Source of the DNA: Promicromonospora sp. Populi | GTDB taxonomy: Bacteria > Actinomycetota > Actinomycetes > Actinomycetales > Cellulomonadaceae | NCBI RefSeq assembly: GCF_041081105.1 | Contig: NZ_CP163528.1 | Location: forward strand, 2,170,001-2,234,000 | Direction of reading: 5' to 3' | Length of the DNA: 64,000 bases | In this document: piece by piece, positions 26,286-35,410 of the stretch | Layout of the letters: each line of letters opens with the position of its first letter | Numbering within the stretch: position 1 is the first letter of the stretch | The notes under the pieces: model-generated | Database searches by the model: none | Told to the model about the DNA's origin: nothing | Seen by the model: only the letters and a program-made list of their open reading frames with translations | Position numbers and translations under genes: made by a program

Positions 26286-27086
26286 CTACTTTGCGGTCTC
26301 TGGAGTATCCAGCGCCCCGCCGTAGCGCCGGTCGCGCTTCGCGTACTCCTCGACGGCGTTCCACAGGTGCCGGCGGTCGACGTCGGGCCAGGGCTCCTCC
26401 AGGAACACCATCTCCGCGTATGCGGCCTGCCACAGCATGAAGTTCGAGGTGCGCTGCTCGCCGGACGAGCGCAGGAACAGGTCGACGTCGGGCAGGTCGG
26501 GCAGGTAGAGGTACTTCTGCACGGTCTTCTCGCTGATCCGCTTCGGGTCCAGGTTCCCCGCCGCCACGTCGCGCGCCATGGCCGCCGCGGCGTCGGCCAG
26601 CTCGGCCCGGCTGCCGTAGTTCACGCACATCGTCAGGGTGCAGAGGTCGTTGTCCTTGGTGCGCTCCTCAGCCTCCTGGAGCACCCCGATCACCGACTTC
26701 CACAGCTTCGGACGGCGCCCGGCCCAGCGGATCCGCACGCCCCACGACGCCATGACGTCGCACTGACGCTGCATCACCTCTTGCGTGAAGTTCATCAGGA
26801 AGCGCACCTCCTCTGGCGAGCGCTTCCAGTTCTCGGTGCTGAACGCGTACGCCGAGACGTACTCGACGCCGACGTCGACGGCCCCGGCGACCACGTCGAG
26901 CAGCGAGTGCTCACCGGCGCGGTGCCCCTCGATCCGGGGCAGGCCCCGGGAGTTGGCCCACCGCCCGTTGCCGTCCATGACGACGGCGACGTGGCGCGGC
27001 AAGAACTCCTTCGGGATCCGCGGGGCGACCGCGCCGGACGGGTGCGGGTACGGCGCCACCAGCTGCCGGCTCGGGGTCCGGGCCAT
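26286..27086 (-). CDS. uppS: Isoprenyl transferase (cis-prenyl diphosphate synthase)
   Basis: A 266-residue cis-prenyltransferase, making the polyprenyl diphosphate carrier used for cell-wall precursors. Seen: [13 protein letters not shown] with the catalytic Asp, [26 protein letters not shown], and the C-terminal [19 protein letters not shown]. All conserved family blocks are present. The ATG at 27086 touches the recO stop, so the two are co-translated. Actinobacteria often carry a second, shorter-chain enzyme; chain length cannot be set from this sequence alone. Confidence 0.96.
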   Translation of the reverse strand: MARTPSRQLVAPYPHPSGAVAPRIPKEFLPRHVAVVMDGNGRWANSRGLPRIEGHRAGEHSLLDVVAGAVDVGVEYVSAYAFSTENWKRSPEEVRFLMNFTQEVMQRQCDVMASWGVRIRWAGRRPKLWKSVIGVLQEAEERTKDNDLCTLTMCVNYGSRAELADAAAAMARDVAAGNLDPKRISEKTVQKYLYLPDLPDVDLFLRSSGEQRTSNFMLWQAAYAEMVFLEEPWPDVDRRHLWNAVEEYAKRDRRYGGALDTPETAK

Positions 27087-27832
27087 CAGCGCTCCACCAT
27101 CTTCAACGATCGCAACGTTCTCTCCAGGTAGTACTGGCCATAGGCAGCGACGATGCCGCTCGCCTCCTTACGGTGCCGTGCGACGGACGCGTCGGCGGTC
27201 GCCCAGTCGCCCGCGAGCAGCGAGGACAGCAGGGCGAAGGTCTCGGGTGCGGGCGCGGTGGAGCCCGGCGGCCGGCAGCGCGGGCAGACGGCGCCACCCT
27301 GGGCCACGTTGAACGAGTGGTGCGGCCCGGGCTCGCCGCACCGCGCACAGTCTTCGAACGACGGCGCCCAGCCCGCCACCGCCAGCGCACGCAGCAGGTA
27401 CGAGTCGAGCACGAGGCCGCCCTCGTGGTGCCGCTCGGACAGCGCCCGCAGCGCCCCGGCGAGCAGCCAGTACTGCTGCACCGCGGGCTCGTGCTCCTGC
27501 GCGACCAGCCGGTCGGCCGCTTCCAGCATCACGGTGCCCGCCGTGTACAGGGCGTAGTCCTGGCTGATGGTGCGGGCGTACGCACCGATGGTCTCGACCT
27601 GCGTCACCGTGTCGAGCCCCATGCCGGGCCGAGGGCTGCGGCCCGTGTGCAGCTGCACGTCCACGCCCATGAACGGCTCCAGCCGCGCCCCGAACTTGGA
27701 CGACGTGCGCCGCACGCCCTTGCCCACCCCGCGCACCTTGCCGTGCTCGCGGGTCAGGAACGTGACGATACGGTCCGCCTCGCCCAGCTTCTGGGTGCGC
27801 AGCACTATCGCGTCGTCTCGGTACAGGGGCAC
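27086..27832 (-). CDS. recO: DNA repair protein RecO
   Basis: A 248-residue RecO. The N-terminal OB fold starts with [21 protein letters not shown] and [17 protein letters not shown]. The C-terminal helical part has a zinc site with CARCGEP and [10 protein letters not shown], four Cys in total. RecO loads RecA onto SSB-coated single-stranded DNA in the RecFOR pathway. It lies directly upstream of uppS, the standard actinobacterial order, and repeated DNA follows its start at 27851-27912. Confidence 0.96.
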   Translation of the reverse strand: MPLYRDDAIVLRTQKLGEADRIVTFLTREHGKVRGVGKGVRRTSSKFGARLEPFMGVDVQLHTGRSPRPGMGLDTVTQVETIGAYARTISQDYALYTAGTVMLEAADRLVAQEHEPAVQQYWLLAGALRALSERHHEGGLVLDSYLLRALAVAGWAPSFEDCARCGEPGPHHSFNVAQGGAVCPRCRPPGSTAPAPETFALLSSLLAGDWATADASVARHRKEASGIVAAYGQYYLERTLRSLKMVER

Positions 27833-27850
27833 GCTGCCATTCTGCCCCCA

Positions 27851-27912
27851 GTCACCGACACTCCTCGTCAGCCCACGACACTCTTCGTCAACGCTCCGTC
27901 AACGCTCCGTCA
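27851..27912. repeat. Short tandem repeats between recO and the next gene
   Basis: Two 20-base units (27851-27870 and 27871-27890) share CGACACTC-TCGTCA, followed by two exact 11-base units ACGCTCCGTCA (27891-27901 and 27902-27912). The last unit contains the stop codon of the minus-strand membrane protein gene at 27910. Slippage-prone sequence with no evident function. Confidence 0.7.
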
Positions 27913-28539
27913 GCGCTCCACGAACCGCGTGCCGTCCGGCGTGAGCTCCGGCTCCCACACGAACCGGTGGATCACGTGCTTCTCGAGGACGCCGCGCACG
28001 ATCAGCGCGACGGTGCCCCAGATCGCGAAGAGCAGGAGGGTCTGCAAGAAGTTGTTCGCGATCAGCTCGAACCCGGTCAGCGCCAGGGTGGGGATCAGGA
28101 ACAGCAGGCCGAGGAACGCGGGCAGCAGCTGCACCCCGACCCACTGCACCACCGACAACAGATCGATCCGCCGCTCCGCGACGACGCCGTGGAAGTCCAT
28201 CACGTTGACCACGTGGTCCGCCCGCCACTTGGCGACGTGCCGGGCCACCGTCCACTGCGCGCCGCGCGCGTCGAGGTCGGAGCTGCCCGACGGCAGCCAG
28301 ATCCCGAGCACCTGATGGATCTCCGCGGGCGTCAGGTAGCCCTTGTCGAGGATCGTCAGGCTGTGTACGGGCGGCTGGCGGGTGTTCGTCGGCAGCACGA
28401 GCGCGGAGAGGAACAACAGCACACCACCGGTGCCCAGCAGCGCAACGAGCGCATCCGGGACCCAGGGCAGGAGCAGGGTTGCGGCAGCGAAGGCCAGCGC
28501 GCCGAGCAGCGCACAGATGATGCGGTTCTTCATGGTCAT
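27910..28539 (-). CDS. Unknown membrane protein
   Basis: A 209-residue protein with two hydrophobic segments near the N-terminus (ALLGALAFAAATLLLPW and ALLGTGGVLLFLSALVLP) and two more near residues 127-180 (LSVVQWVGVQLLPAFLGLLFLI and LQTLLLFAIWGTVALIV). Between them is a soluble segment of about 70 residues with DKGYLTPAEIHQVLGIW. The end is polar. No family is recognised. It is in the same orientation as recO and cydAB but separated by 70-80 bases on each side, so it may be independent. Confidence 0.65.
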   Translation of the reverse strand: MTMKNRIICALLGALAFAAATLLLPWVPDALVALLGTGGVLLFLSALVLPTNTRQPPVHSLTILDKGYLTPAEIHQVLGIWLPSGSSDLDARGAQWTVARHVAKWRADHVVNVMDFHGVVAERRIDLLSVVQWVGVQLLPAFLGLLFLIPTLALTGFELIANNFLQTLLLFAIWGTVALIVRGVLEKHVIHRFVWEPELTPDGTRFVER

Positions 28540-28612
28540 GGTGAGCAGGACTTTACCGGCATCTCGGGACGCATTGGAGCGATAAGTCCGTTTCGAGACT
28601 GAAGTTCCGGCC

Positions 28613-29368
28613 TCAGAAGAACACCGTGTCGCGCCGGCCCAGCGGGCGGGACACGAGCCACCAGGCGACGACCTGCAGCACCAGGATCATCGGCAGCGCG
28701 ACCAGCGCCACGACGCCGAGCGCGGCCATGGCGTCGGCGGAGATCCCGCCGTCGACCAGCCGCGGCCAGGCCGCGATCGCCGTCCCGACCACGGGGGCCG
28801 CGATCATCACGGAGGTGACGGCGACCGGCAGCGGCCCCGTACGGCGCAGGCGCCAGGCGACGACGGCGGCCCCGTGCAGACGCGTCACCACCACCGCCAG
28901 GACACCCATGGCCAGCGCGGCCAGGCCGCTCCCCCAGGCCACGCCGAGCAGCGCGCCCCAACTTCCGGCGAGCGTGATGCTCGCTACGACGAGCACAACG
29001 TCCCACCCGTCCCGCCACACCCGCCCGGGGCGTCGGCTGCGCAGCCAGATCCCGGCATCACGCAGCGCCCACGAGGCGATGAGCGTGACCGCAACGGGGT
29101 ACCCGGCGTTCACCAGCTCCGTCTCGGCATGCGGGAACACGCCGACCAGCACGCCGAGCCCGGCGACGAGCCACACCTCCCCGGCCAGCAGCAGCGGCCC
29201 GACGGCGGCCAGCACCACCCGGCGCTCCACCGGTTCGCGCCGTCTGTCGCTCCCGTCGGGGGCGCGCTCGTGCAGCAGGGTCGCGCCGGCGCCCTGGACC
29301 GCGCCGTCGAGCACCACCCACCCGGTCACCAGGACGGTGAGGAGCACTGCCCAGGTGGCGGCGTTCAT
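28613..29368 (-). CDS. cydB: Cytochrome bd oxidase subunit II, short form
   Basis: A 251-residue, strongly hydrophobic protein with about seven predicted membrane helices. It begins WAVLLTVLVTGWVVLDGAVQGAGATLL, which has the CydB N-terminal pattern, and carries VNAGYPVAVTLIASWALRDAGIWLRSR. CydB is commonly about 330-380 residues with eight helices or more, so this is a short, divergent version. It overlaps the cydA stop by four bases (ATGA). Role: subunit II of quinol oxidase, which reduces oxygen to water without proton pumping. No cydDC assembly genes are near. Confidence 0.85.
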   Translation of the reverse strand: MNAATWAVLLTVLVTGWVVLDGAVQGAGATLLHERAPDGSDRRREPVERRVVLAAVGPLLLAGEVWLVAGLGVLVGVFPHAETELVNAGYPVAVTLIASWALRDAGIWLRSRRPGRVWRDGWDVVLVVASITLAGSWGALLGVAWGSGLAALAMGVLAVVVTRLHGAAVVAWRLRRTGPLPVAVTSVMIAAPVVGTAIAAWPRLVDGGISADAMAALGVVALVALPMILVLQVVAWWLVSRPLGRRDTVFF

Positions 29369-30636
29369 CGGGCCGCCCCCGGCCCGGGCGCGTCGCTGAA
29401 GCGAAGCAGCACGTCGGCTCCGGCGTCGTCCTCACGCAGGACGTCGGCGGCCGCGGCCCCCAGCACGAGGCGGCTGGTGCCTGCCCGGGCAAGCCGGCCC
29501 AGCACCCACCAGTCCAGGACCGCGAGCGTGACCATGAGCCCCACGAGCAGCACCAGCGAGGCCAGCACGGCCCGGCTGGACTGGTCGGAGGTCGCCTCGT
29601 CGACGCGCAGGACACCCTGGATGATCCAGGGCTGGCGGCTCAGCTCGCGCACGAGCCAGCCCATCAGCGCCACGACGAACGGCAGGGGCAGCAGCACCGT
29701 GAGCAGCACGTACAGGGCGCGGCGGCCGCGCATCCGGAACATCGCCCCGCCGATCAGCAGGAACGGCAGCACGAGGGCGGCGAGCATGGTGAGGTTGGCG
29801 ATCATGACCATGAGCCCGAAGAGGACTGCGATGGCGGCGTTCCCGTCCAGCGAGTCCGTGTCGTAGTACGCGAACTGGGCGTAGCCGAACCCGTGCGTGA
29901 GCAGCACGCCGAACACACCGGTCCAGATACCGGCCCGCATGGAGTGCCGCCAGAGGTCCTCGTCGGGCCCGGTCGGCAGCCGGAAGCCGCTCCCGGTGCG
30001 GCGCAGGTGCCACGCCGAGACCCCCACGAGAACGAACCCGCCGGCCATCAGGCACGCCCCCACGACATGCAGCCCGGACAGCAGCGCGGCGGGGTTGGTG
30101 ACCAGCGCCCCGACGTCGGTGATGCGCGCGACCTGCGCGTCGGGCGGCCCCTCCAGCACGTACCCCAGGGGGTTGCGCAGGAACCCGTTGGCCACCATCA
30201 CCGCGAACGCGGACGCGTAGCCGGTCAGCACCACCGCCCAGAAGATGCCCGCGTGCAGCGCGCGCGGGAACAGGTGCCAGCCGAACACCCACAGCCCGAG
30301 CAGGGTCGACTCCAGGAAGAACGCCACGAGGGTCTCCACGGCCAGCGGCGCGCCGAAGACCTCGCCCGCGACGTCGAGCAGACCCGGGAAGTGGAGGCCG
30401 AACTGCAGCTCCAGCACGATCCCGGCGGCGATGCCGAGTGCGTAGTTCACGAGGTACAGCTGACCCCAGAACCGGGTGGCGTTCTCGAAGACGAGCAAGC
30501 GGTGCTCCCTCGCGCGCACCCAGCGCGTGTTGAAGATCGCGACGACGGGACCGAGGCCGAGCGTGAGCAGCACAAAGAGGAAGTGCACAGCCGCCAGCAG
30601 GGCGAACTGCAGACGAGCGAGCTCGGTGGCCTCCAC
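29365..30636 (-). CDS. cydA: Cytochrome bd oxidase subunit I, short Q-loop form
   Basis: A 423-residue CydA. Haem ligands are in place: His18 in LLAAVHFLFVLLTLG and the His in LLSGLHVVGACLMAG near residue 187. The GFAVMVANGF-type helix reads FAVMVANGFLRNPLG. The Q-loop ends with GWLVRELSRQPW, a variant of the usual GW..E.GRQPW. The loop is short, as in CioA-like or S-type enzymes. Transfers electrons from quinol to oxygen. Its promoter must lie within 30637-30745, a 109-base gap that holds nothing else I can name. Confidence 0.92.
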   Translation of the reverse strand: MEATELARLQFALLAAVHFLFVLLTLGLGPVVAIFNTRWVRAREHRLLVFENATRFWGQLYLVNYALGIAAGIVLELQFGLHFPGLLDVAGEVFGAPLAVETLVAFFLESTLLGLWVFGWHLFPRALHAGIFWAVVLTGYASAFAVMVANGFLRNPLGYVLEGPPDAQVARITDVGALVTNPAALLSGLHVVGACLMAGGFVLVGVSAWHLRRTGSGFRLPTGPDEDLWRHSMRAGIWTGVFGVLLTHGFGYAQFAYYDTDSLDGNAAIAVLFGLMVMIANLTMLAALVLPFLLIGGAMFRMRGRRALYVLLTVLLPLPFVVALMGWLVRELSRQPWIIQGVLRVDEATSDQSSRAVLASLVLLVGLMVTLAVLDWWVLGRLARAGTSRLVLGAAAADVLREDDAGADVLLRFSDAPGPGAAR

Positions 30637-30745
30637 GACTCCGACACTACGTAGGCGGATCGCTCGCGGCGACGGATTTGGACGGAATAGGAGGAAGACC
30701 GGGGAAAGGTCAGGGGAGACCCCGAACGGCCGGGTGGGGATAGCC

Positions 30746-31348
30746 CTACCTGTGGTCGGTTCTGTGGTCGATCCTGTGGTCGACGTCGTCCCCGCCGCCC
30801 AGGTCCGTGCAGTCCACGGCGGCCGCTCCGTGCGCGCGCAGGTAGGGCCCGGCGCCCGTGTCCCCGTGTACGACGGCGGCCAGCGTCGACCAGTGCGCGC
30901 GCCCGATCAGCACGGGGTGCCCCGGCTTGCCGCCGTAGGTGGCGCGGGCGAGGGCGCGACGGAGAGGGTCCTCGGCCCGGTCCAGGACCCGGCGCACGGC
31001 TGCGGCCCGCAGTCCGGGCAGGTCCACGAGGGAGACGACGACGGCGTCGGCCTCGGTTTCCCCGGCTGCCGCGAGGCCGGTGCGCAGCGACGCCGAGATC
31101 CCGCTCGCCCACTCGGCCGCGACCACCACCGTGGCGCGGGCCGGCACCAGCGCCTCGGCCTCCTCGGCCTCCTCGGCCTGCGCCCCCAGCACAACGACGA
31201 CCTCGGCGCACCCGCCGTCGACCAGGGCCCGGCAGGCAAGCTGGACCCACGGAACCCCGTCGTCGGCCCGGACCAAGCCCTTGGCCTTTCCAAACCGGGA
31301 CCCGGCCCCCGCGGCCAGCACCACCCCGACGGCGCGCCGGCCGGTCAC
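30746..31348 (-). CDS. mocA: MobA-like nucleotidyltransferase for molybdenum cofactor
   Basis: About 200 residues. N-terminal GVVLAAGAGSRFGKAKGL is the nucleotide-binding signature of the MobA/MocA superfamily, and VSLVDLPGLRAAAV holds the metal-binding Asp region. MocA adds CMP to molybdopterin to give the MCD cofactor used by xanthine dehydrogenase, encoded in the same gene run, so this function is expected. The GTG at 31348 overlaps the preceding stop as GTGA. Its C-terminus has three DHR units from 12-base tandem repeats (30749-30782), which are odd for the family. Confidence 0.85.
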   Translation of the reverse strand: MTGRRAVGVVLAAGAGSRFGKAKGLVRADDGVPWVQLACRALVDGGCAEVVVVLGAQAEEAEEAEALVPARATVVVAAEWASGISASLRTGLAAAGETEADAVVVSLVDLPGLRAAAVRRVLDRAEDPLRRALARATYGGKPGHPVLIGRAHWSTLAAVVHGDTGAGPYLRAHGAAAVDCTDLGGGDDVDHRIDHRTDHR

Positions 31349-32121
31349 GGGCGGCGGGACAGGATGAGGGACTCCGCTATCTGGGCCAGCAGGTACAGGG
31401 TGAGGGAGGCCAGCGTCACCACCAGCACGCATGCCCAGACCAGGTTGTTCTCGGAGCGGCCGACGGCGTTGACCACCAGGCTGCCGATCCCCCGGCCGGT
31501 GATCAGCCATTCCGCCAGCAGGGCGCCCGTGATCGCGCCCGGCACGGAGATCCTCAACGACGCGAACAGCGCGGGCAGCGCGGACGGGAACGCCACCCGG
31601 ACCAGCAGGGCCAGGGGACCGCCGCCGTACACGTGCACGACGTCGGACATCTGCGCGGACACCGAGCGCAGCCCCTGCACGATGTTCACCAGCGCCGGGA
31701 ACAGCACCACGATCCCGGAGACCACGGCGACGCGCACCAGCTCGTCGGAGAACAGCAGCCGGATGATCGGCGTGAGCGCGATGAGCGGCACAGCGCGCAG
31801 GATCAGGGCGACCGGCAAAACGGCGGTCTCGATCGGCCTGGACAGCACGATCAGGGCAGCCGCGACGGTCGCGGCCAGCATCCCGGCCACGAACCCGATC
31901 GCGGCGTCACCCAGCGTGACGCCGAGGGCCGCGGCGAGCTGCGCGCGGGTCTCGGCGGCGTCGTCGGCGGTGAAGAGGAACTCGTAGACCTCGGCGGGGC
32001 CCTTGGCGACAAACGTGTTGTCGACCAGCGCTACCGACACGACCCAGACCGTCGTGAGGATCGCCAGCATGAGCAGCGCGGTACCGAGCGCCTTGCCGAG
32101 GCCTGCTGTCAGCCCCCTCAT
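31345..32121 (-). CDS. Purine-cluster ABC transporter, permease 2
   Basis: A 258-residue SsuC/TauC/ThiX-type permease with about six membrane helices. The ATPase-contact loop reads VHVYGGGPLALLVRVAFPSAL, and ALLAEWLITGRGIG follows; both are typical. The ATG at 32121 overlaps the stop of the other permease (ATGA). With that gene, the ATPase and the binding protein it forms a complete importer that sits in the purine-breakdown run, so a purine or related nitrogen compound is the likely cargo. This is inference. Confidence 0.87.
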   Translation of the reverse strand: MRGLTAGLGKALGTALLMLAILTTVWVVSVALVDNTFVAKGPAEVYEFLFTADDAAETRAQLAAALGVTLGDAAIGFVAGMLAATVAAALIVLSRPIETAVLPVALILRAVPLIALTPIIRLLFSDELVRVAVVSGIVVLFPALVNIVQGLRSVSAQMSDVVHVYGGGPLALLVRVAFPSALPALFASLRISVPGAITGALLAEWLITGRGIGSLVVNAVGRSENNLVWACVLVVTLASLTLYLLAQIAESLILSRRP

Positions 32122-32912
32122 CCTTGTCCCCCTCCGGTCGACCACGGCACCGCTACCCGGCCCAGCAGGCCGAACGCCGCGTACCCGAGCCCTGCCACCA
32201 GCGCGCAGGCGAACATGATTCCCCAGGCGCGCTCGACCATGAGGCCCTGGCCCGCGGCGATGAGCGCGGGCCCGACGCCGCGGTCCACCCCGCCGATGTA
32301 CTCCCCGAGGATCGCGCCCAGGAACGCGGCTGGCGCCGCGATCTTCAGCGCACTGATGATCTCCGGCAGCGCGGACACGAGCTGCACCGTGACGAGCTGC
32401 TTCCAGCGGCCGCCGCCGTAGACGCGCACGACGTCGAGCGCCGCGCGGTCCGCCGACCGGAAGCCGAGCACGGCCCCGACGACGGTGGTGAAGAAGACGG
32501 ACAGGGCCGCCAGCACAACCGCTGTCGGCGAGGGCTCCCCGGCGTCCGGCGGGCCGAGCACGATGTACAGGATCGGCAGGACCGCGATGGTCGGCACGCA
32601 GTAGCTGATGACGGCGATCTGCGAGATCACGGGCTCCAGCCGGGGCGTGAGCAGCACGAGGGCCGCCAGCACGAGCGCCAGACCGTTGCCCCACGCGAAC
32701 CCGATCAGCGCCTCCACGACGGTGCCGGAGAAGTTGTTCGTGTAGAACGCCCAGCCGTCGGCGGCGTACTGGCGCAGCACACCGGGCGGCGTCGGCATCG
32801 ACGAACCGTCGAACACCGTGACCGCGAGCAGCCACCACAGCACGACCAGACCGGCCAGGCCCGCCACACCGCCCAGCCAGCCGCCCAGCCGGGCCCGGGC
32901 GCGCTCAGGCAT
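32118..32912 (-). CDS. Purine-cluster ABC transporter, permease 1
   Basis: A 264-residue permease of the same family as the next gene but clearly different in sequence, so the transporter is probably a heterodimer. Family loop: [21 protein letters not shown] and [15 protein letters not shown]. About six helices. It overlaps the ATPase gene by eight bases. Most SsuC- or TauC-type systems have one permease gene; two are typical of the THI5/HMP-type importers, which fits the NMT1/THI5-like binding protein here. Confidence 0.87.
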   Translation of the reverse strand: MPERARARLGGWLGGVAGLAGLVVLWWLLAVTVFDGSSMPTPPGVLRQYAADGWAFYTNNFSGTVVEALIGFAWGNGLALVLAALVLLTPRLEPVISQIAVISYCVPTIAVLPILYIVLGPPDAGEPSPTAVVLAALSVFFTTVVGAVLGFRSADRAALDVVRVYGGGRWKQLVTVQLVSALPEIISALKIAAPAAFLGAILGEYIGGVDRGVGPALIAAGQGLMVERAWGIMFACALVAGLGYAAFGLLGRVAVPWSTGGGQG

Positions 32913-33723
32913 CGTCGCCCGCGAACAGGAGCTCCGAGGCCCGGTCGTGCAGGGCGTGGAACTCGGGGGCGCGCATCATCTCCGGCAGGCGCGGGCGCGG
33001 CAGGTCCACCTCGATGACCTCCCTGATCCGGCCGGGGCGGGGGCTCATGACCGCCACCTGGTCCGACAGGAAGATCGCCTCCGAGATGCCGTGCGTGACC
33101 ATCAGGGTGGTGGCCGGCTTCTCGGTCCAGATCCGCAGCAGCTCCAGGTTGAGGCGCTGCCGGGTCATGTCGTCCAGCGCGCCGAACGGCTCGTCGAGCA
33201 GCAGCACCGACGGCTTGACCACCAGGGCACGCGCGATCGACACCCGCTGGCGCATGCCGCCCGAGAGCTGGCCCGGCTTGGCCTTTTCGAAGCCGGTCAG
33301 GCCCACGAGCCGGATCAGCTCGGCCACGAGCGCACGGTCCACGCTCTCGCCGGAGACCTCGAACGGGAGCCGCAGGTTGGACTCGACCGACCGCCAGGGC
33401 AGCAGAGCCGGGTCCTGGAACGCGATCCCGAGCTCGTGGCCCGCGCGCAGCTGCTTCGGGTCCTTGCCGTCCACCTTTGCGGTGCCCGACGTCGGCAGCT
33501 CCAGGCCCGCGAGGATCCGCAGGATCGTCGACTTGCCGCAGCCACTGGGGCCCAGCAGGGACAGGAAGCTGCCCTGGTCGGTGTGCAGCGTGACGTCGTC
33601 GAGCGCGGGCACCGCCTTGCGGCCCGAGCCGAACGTCTTGGACAGGCCGGCGATGTGCAGGCCGGTGCCGGCCCCGCCCTCCTGGGCGGGGCCGGCGTTG
33701 GTCGAGGTATCGGTGACGGACAC
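32905..33723 (-). CDS. Purine-cluster ABC transporter, ATPase
   Basis: A 272-residue SsuB/TauB-type ATPase. Walker [10 protein letters not shown] near residue 59, Q-loop [13 protein letters not shown], signature LSGGMRQR, Walker [16 protein letters not shown] and switch His in VTHGISEA. These spellings are typical of nitrate/sulfonate/taurine and HMP importers. GTG start at 33723, two bases after the binding-protein stop. Energises the two following permeases. Confidence 0.93.
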   Translation of the reverse strand: MSVTDTSTNAGPAQEGGAGTGLHIAGLSKTFGSGRKAVPALDDVTLHTDQGSFLSLLGPSGCGKSTILRILAGLELPTSGTAKVDGKDPKQLRAGHELGIAFQDPALLPWRSVESNLRLPFEVSGESVDRALVAELIRLVGLTGFEKAKPGQLSGGMRQRVSIARALVVKPSVLLLDEPFGALDDMTRQRLNLELLRIWTEKPATTLMVTHGISEAIFLSDQVAVMSPRPGRIREVIEVDLPRPRLPEMMRAPEFHALHDRASELLFAGDDA

Positions 33724-33725
33724 GA

Positions 33726-34772
33726 TCAGCCCCTGAGCTCAGGCTTCTCCGCCAGCAGCTCCTCAAGGAGCGACAGGTCGAAGACGTCCTCCTGGGCGGC
33801 GTCGATCCCGGCGGCCTCGAACGTCGCCATGTTCTGCGCCAGCAGCTCGTCGCTGATCGTGAAGAGGCCGTTCTCGGCCGTCTCGTCGGAGTGGATCAGC
33901 TCCTCGCACTGGACGGTGTTCTGCTCGACCTCCTTGGCCAGGTCGAGGTCCAGGTCGGCGCCGTACTCCTCGACGGCGAGCTGCGCGCTCGCCTCCAGGT
34001 CCGCGCAGGCGTCGGTCCAGCCCCTGATCTCGGCCTCGAGGAACCCCTTGACGACCTCGGGGCGCTCGGCGATGGTCTCGTCGGTGGCGATGACCGACTC
34101 CGCGACGAACGGCAGGCCGTTGTCGGCGAACGGCAGGTTGGTGACCTCCTCGCCCTGCGCGGCGACGGTGATCGACTCGTTGGTCAGGTAGGCGAGGAAC
34201 CCGTCGACCTCGCCGTTGACCAGCGGCTGCGGGTCGTACTGCACCGGCACGATCTCGACGTCGTCCTCGGTCAGGCCGTTGGCCGCGAGGAACGCCGCGA
34301 ACAACAGGCCGTTTCCGCCGTCCTGCACGCCGATCCGCTTGCCCACGAGGTCCTCGACGGTCGCGATGTTCCCGCCGTCGGCCAGGGAGAGGATCGTGAA
34401 CGGGTTCTTCTGGAACGTGGTGCCCACGATCTTGATGGGCGCGTCCTCGTTGGCGACTACCTGGCCCACCGTCACGGCGTTGGTGAGGCCGAAGTCGGCC
34501 TCACCGGAGGCCACGAGGTTCTCGGTCGCGCCCGGTCCCGCGTTGAACGTGACGGCGCCGAAGCCGGCGTCCGTGTAGTAGCCCTGGTCGTCGGCCATGA
34601 ACTCGCCGGCGAACTCCGCGTTCTTGATCCAGGAGAGCTGGACCGTGAGGTCGCCGAGGCCCTCCCCCTCGGCAGGGGCGTCGTCGCCGGAGGCACAGGC
34701 CGCGAGTGCGAGCGAGGCAGCGGCCGCGACGGCCGTCAGGCGCAGCGCGCGCCCAGGACGGGAAAGCATCAT
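33726..34772 (-). CDS. Purine-cluster ABC transporter, NMT1/THI5-like binding lipoprotein
   Basis: A 348-residue binding protein. Signal with lipobox LAAC near residue 27. The mature N-terminus has [20 protein letters not shown], then YYTDAGFG, a pattern shared with ThiY/NMT1-like binding proteins for pyrimidine- or flavin-like rings (W..N..FAG.Y.A...GYY). Start chosen at the ATG at 34772. Placed between guaD and its own ATPase gene inside the purine run. Expected ligand: a purine or breakdown product such as xanthine, urate or allantoin; not provable here. Confidence 0.88.
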   Translation of the reverse strand: MMLSRPGRALRLTAVAAAASLALAACASGDDAPAEGEGLGDLTVQLSWIKNAEFAGEFMADDQGYYTDAGFGAVTFNAGPGATENLVASGEADFGLTNAVTVGQVVANEDAPIKIVGTTFQKNPFTILSLADGGNIATVEDLVGKRIGVQDGGNGLLFAAFLAANGLTEDDVEIVPVQYDPQPLVNGEVDGFLAYLTNESITVAAQGEEVTNLPFADNGLPFVAESVIATDETIAERPEVVKGFLEAEIRGWTDACADLEASAQLAVEEYGADLDLDLAKEVEQNTVQCEELIHSDETAENGLFTISDELLAQNMATFEAAGIDAAQEDVFDLSLLEELLAEKPELRG

Positions 34773-34833
34773 GAGTGGTTCTCCAGGTGTGCTGGGTGGG
34801 TGCTGTGTCTGAGTGCTAAAGAGTGGGGACTGG

Positions 34834-35340
34834 TCAGTACGGGACGCGGGCGGTGTGCAGCTGCCACACCTCGAAGGGCTCCCCGGCCCGCGCGATCCGG
34901 TGCTCGACGACGGGGTTGGGCCACGTCGACCGGTCGCGCTCGAGGAGCTCGTAGAACTCGCGGTCGTCGAAGCCCGCCCGCTCGGCGTCGTGCCGGTCTG
35001 CGGCGAACACGACCCGGTCAACGCGCGCCCACAGCGCCGCCGACAGGCACAGCGGGCACGGCTCGCACGAGGCGTAGAGCGTGGTCCCGGCCAGGGAGAA
35101 CGTGTTCAGGGCCCGGCACGCGCCCCGGATCGCCACCACCTCGGCGTGCGCCGTGGGATCGAGGTCGCGGGTCACGCGGTTCCCGGCCGCCACCACTTCG
35201 ACACCCTCGCGCACGACGACGGCCCCGAAGGGGCCACCGCCGTCGGCCACGTTCTGGGCGGCGACCTCGACGGCGCGGATGAGCCACGTCTCGTCGTCGG
35301 AGCCGACGGAGGTGCCGGACGTCTCGGTAGGGCTGGTCAC
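34834..35340 (-). CDS. guaD: Guanine deaminase, cytidine-deaminase fold
   Basis: A 168-residue zinc deaminase. Zinc and proton-shuttle residues are in DPTAHAEVVAIRGAC (His, Glu) and LYASCEPCPLCLSAALW (two Cys). ERAGFDDREFYELL near the end matches Bacillus GuaD, which converts guanine to xanthine, rather than tRNA adenosine deaminase. Xanthine is the substrate of the adjacent dehydrogenase. It is separated from xdhA by 67 bases containing an operator-like palindrome, so the run from guaD to mocA may have its own promoter. Confidence 0.9.
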   Translation of the reverse strand: MTSPTETSGTSVGSDDETWLIRAVEVAAQNVADGGGPFGAVVVREGVEVVAAGNRVTRDLDPTAHAEVVAIRGACRALNTFSLAGTTLYASCEPCPLCLSAALWARVDRVVFAADRHDAERAGFDDREFYELLERDRSTWPNPVVEHRIARAGEPFEVWQLHTARVPY

Positions 35341-35394
35341 TCCCCGATGCTCGCACCACCGGATTTCAATTGCGTTCCCGGCAGGTCACCCGCA

Positions 35395-35410
35395 CGAAAC
35401 GTTCGTTTCA
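35395..35410 (-). promoter_or_regulatory. Palindrome upstream of guaD, candidate RpiR site
   Basis: GAAACGTTCGTTTC at 35396-35409 has six-base arms around a two-base centre and lies about 56-70 bases before the guaD start, overlapping the end of xdhA. Read on the minus strand it gives TGAAACGAACGTTTC. The same TGAAAC half-site occurs twice upstream of the first gene of the cluster (45710-45746). Confidence 0.5.

Noticed and set aside
27851..27912. CRISPR-like spacing in short tandem repeats
   Set aside because: Units are directly abutting, with no unique spacers and no cas genes in the window.
30749..30782. 12-base tandem repeats with TGTGGTCG
   Set aside because: They lie in the C-terminal codons of mocA, giving DHR units; there is no sign of a separate regulatory function.
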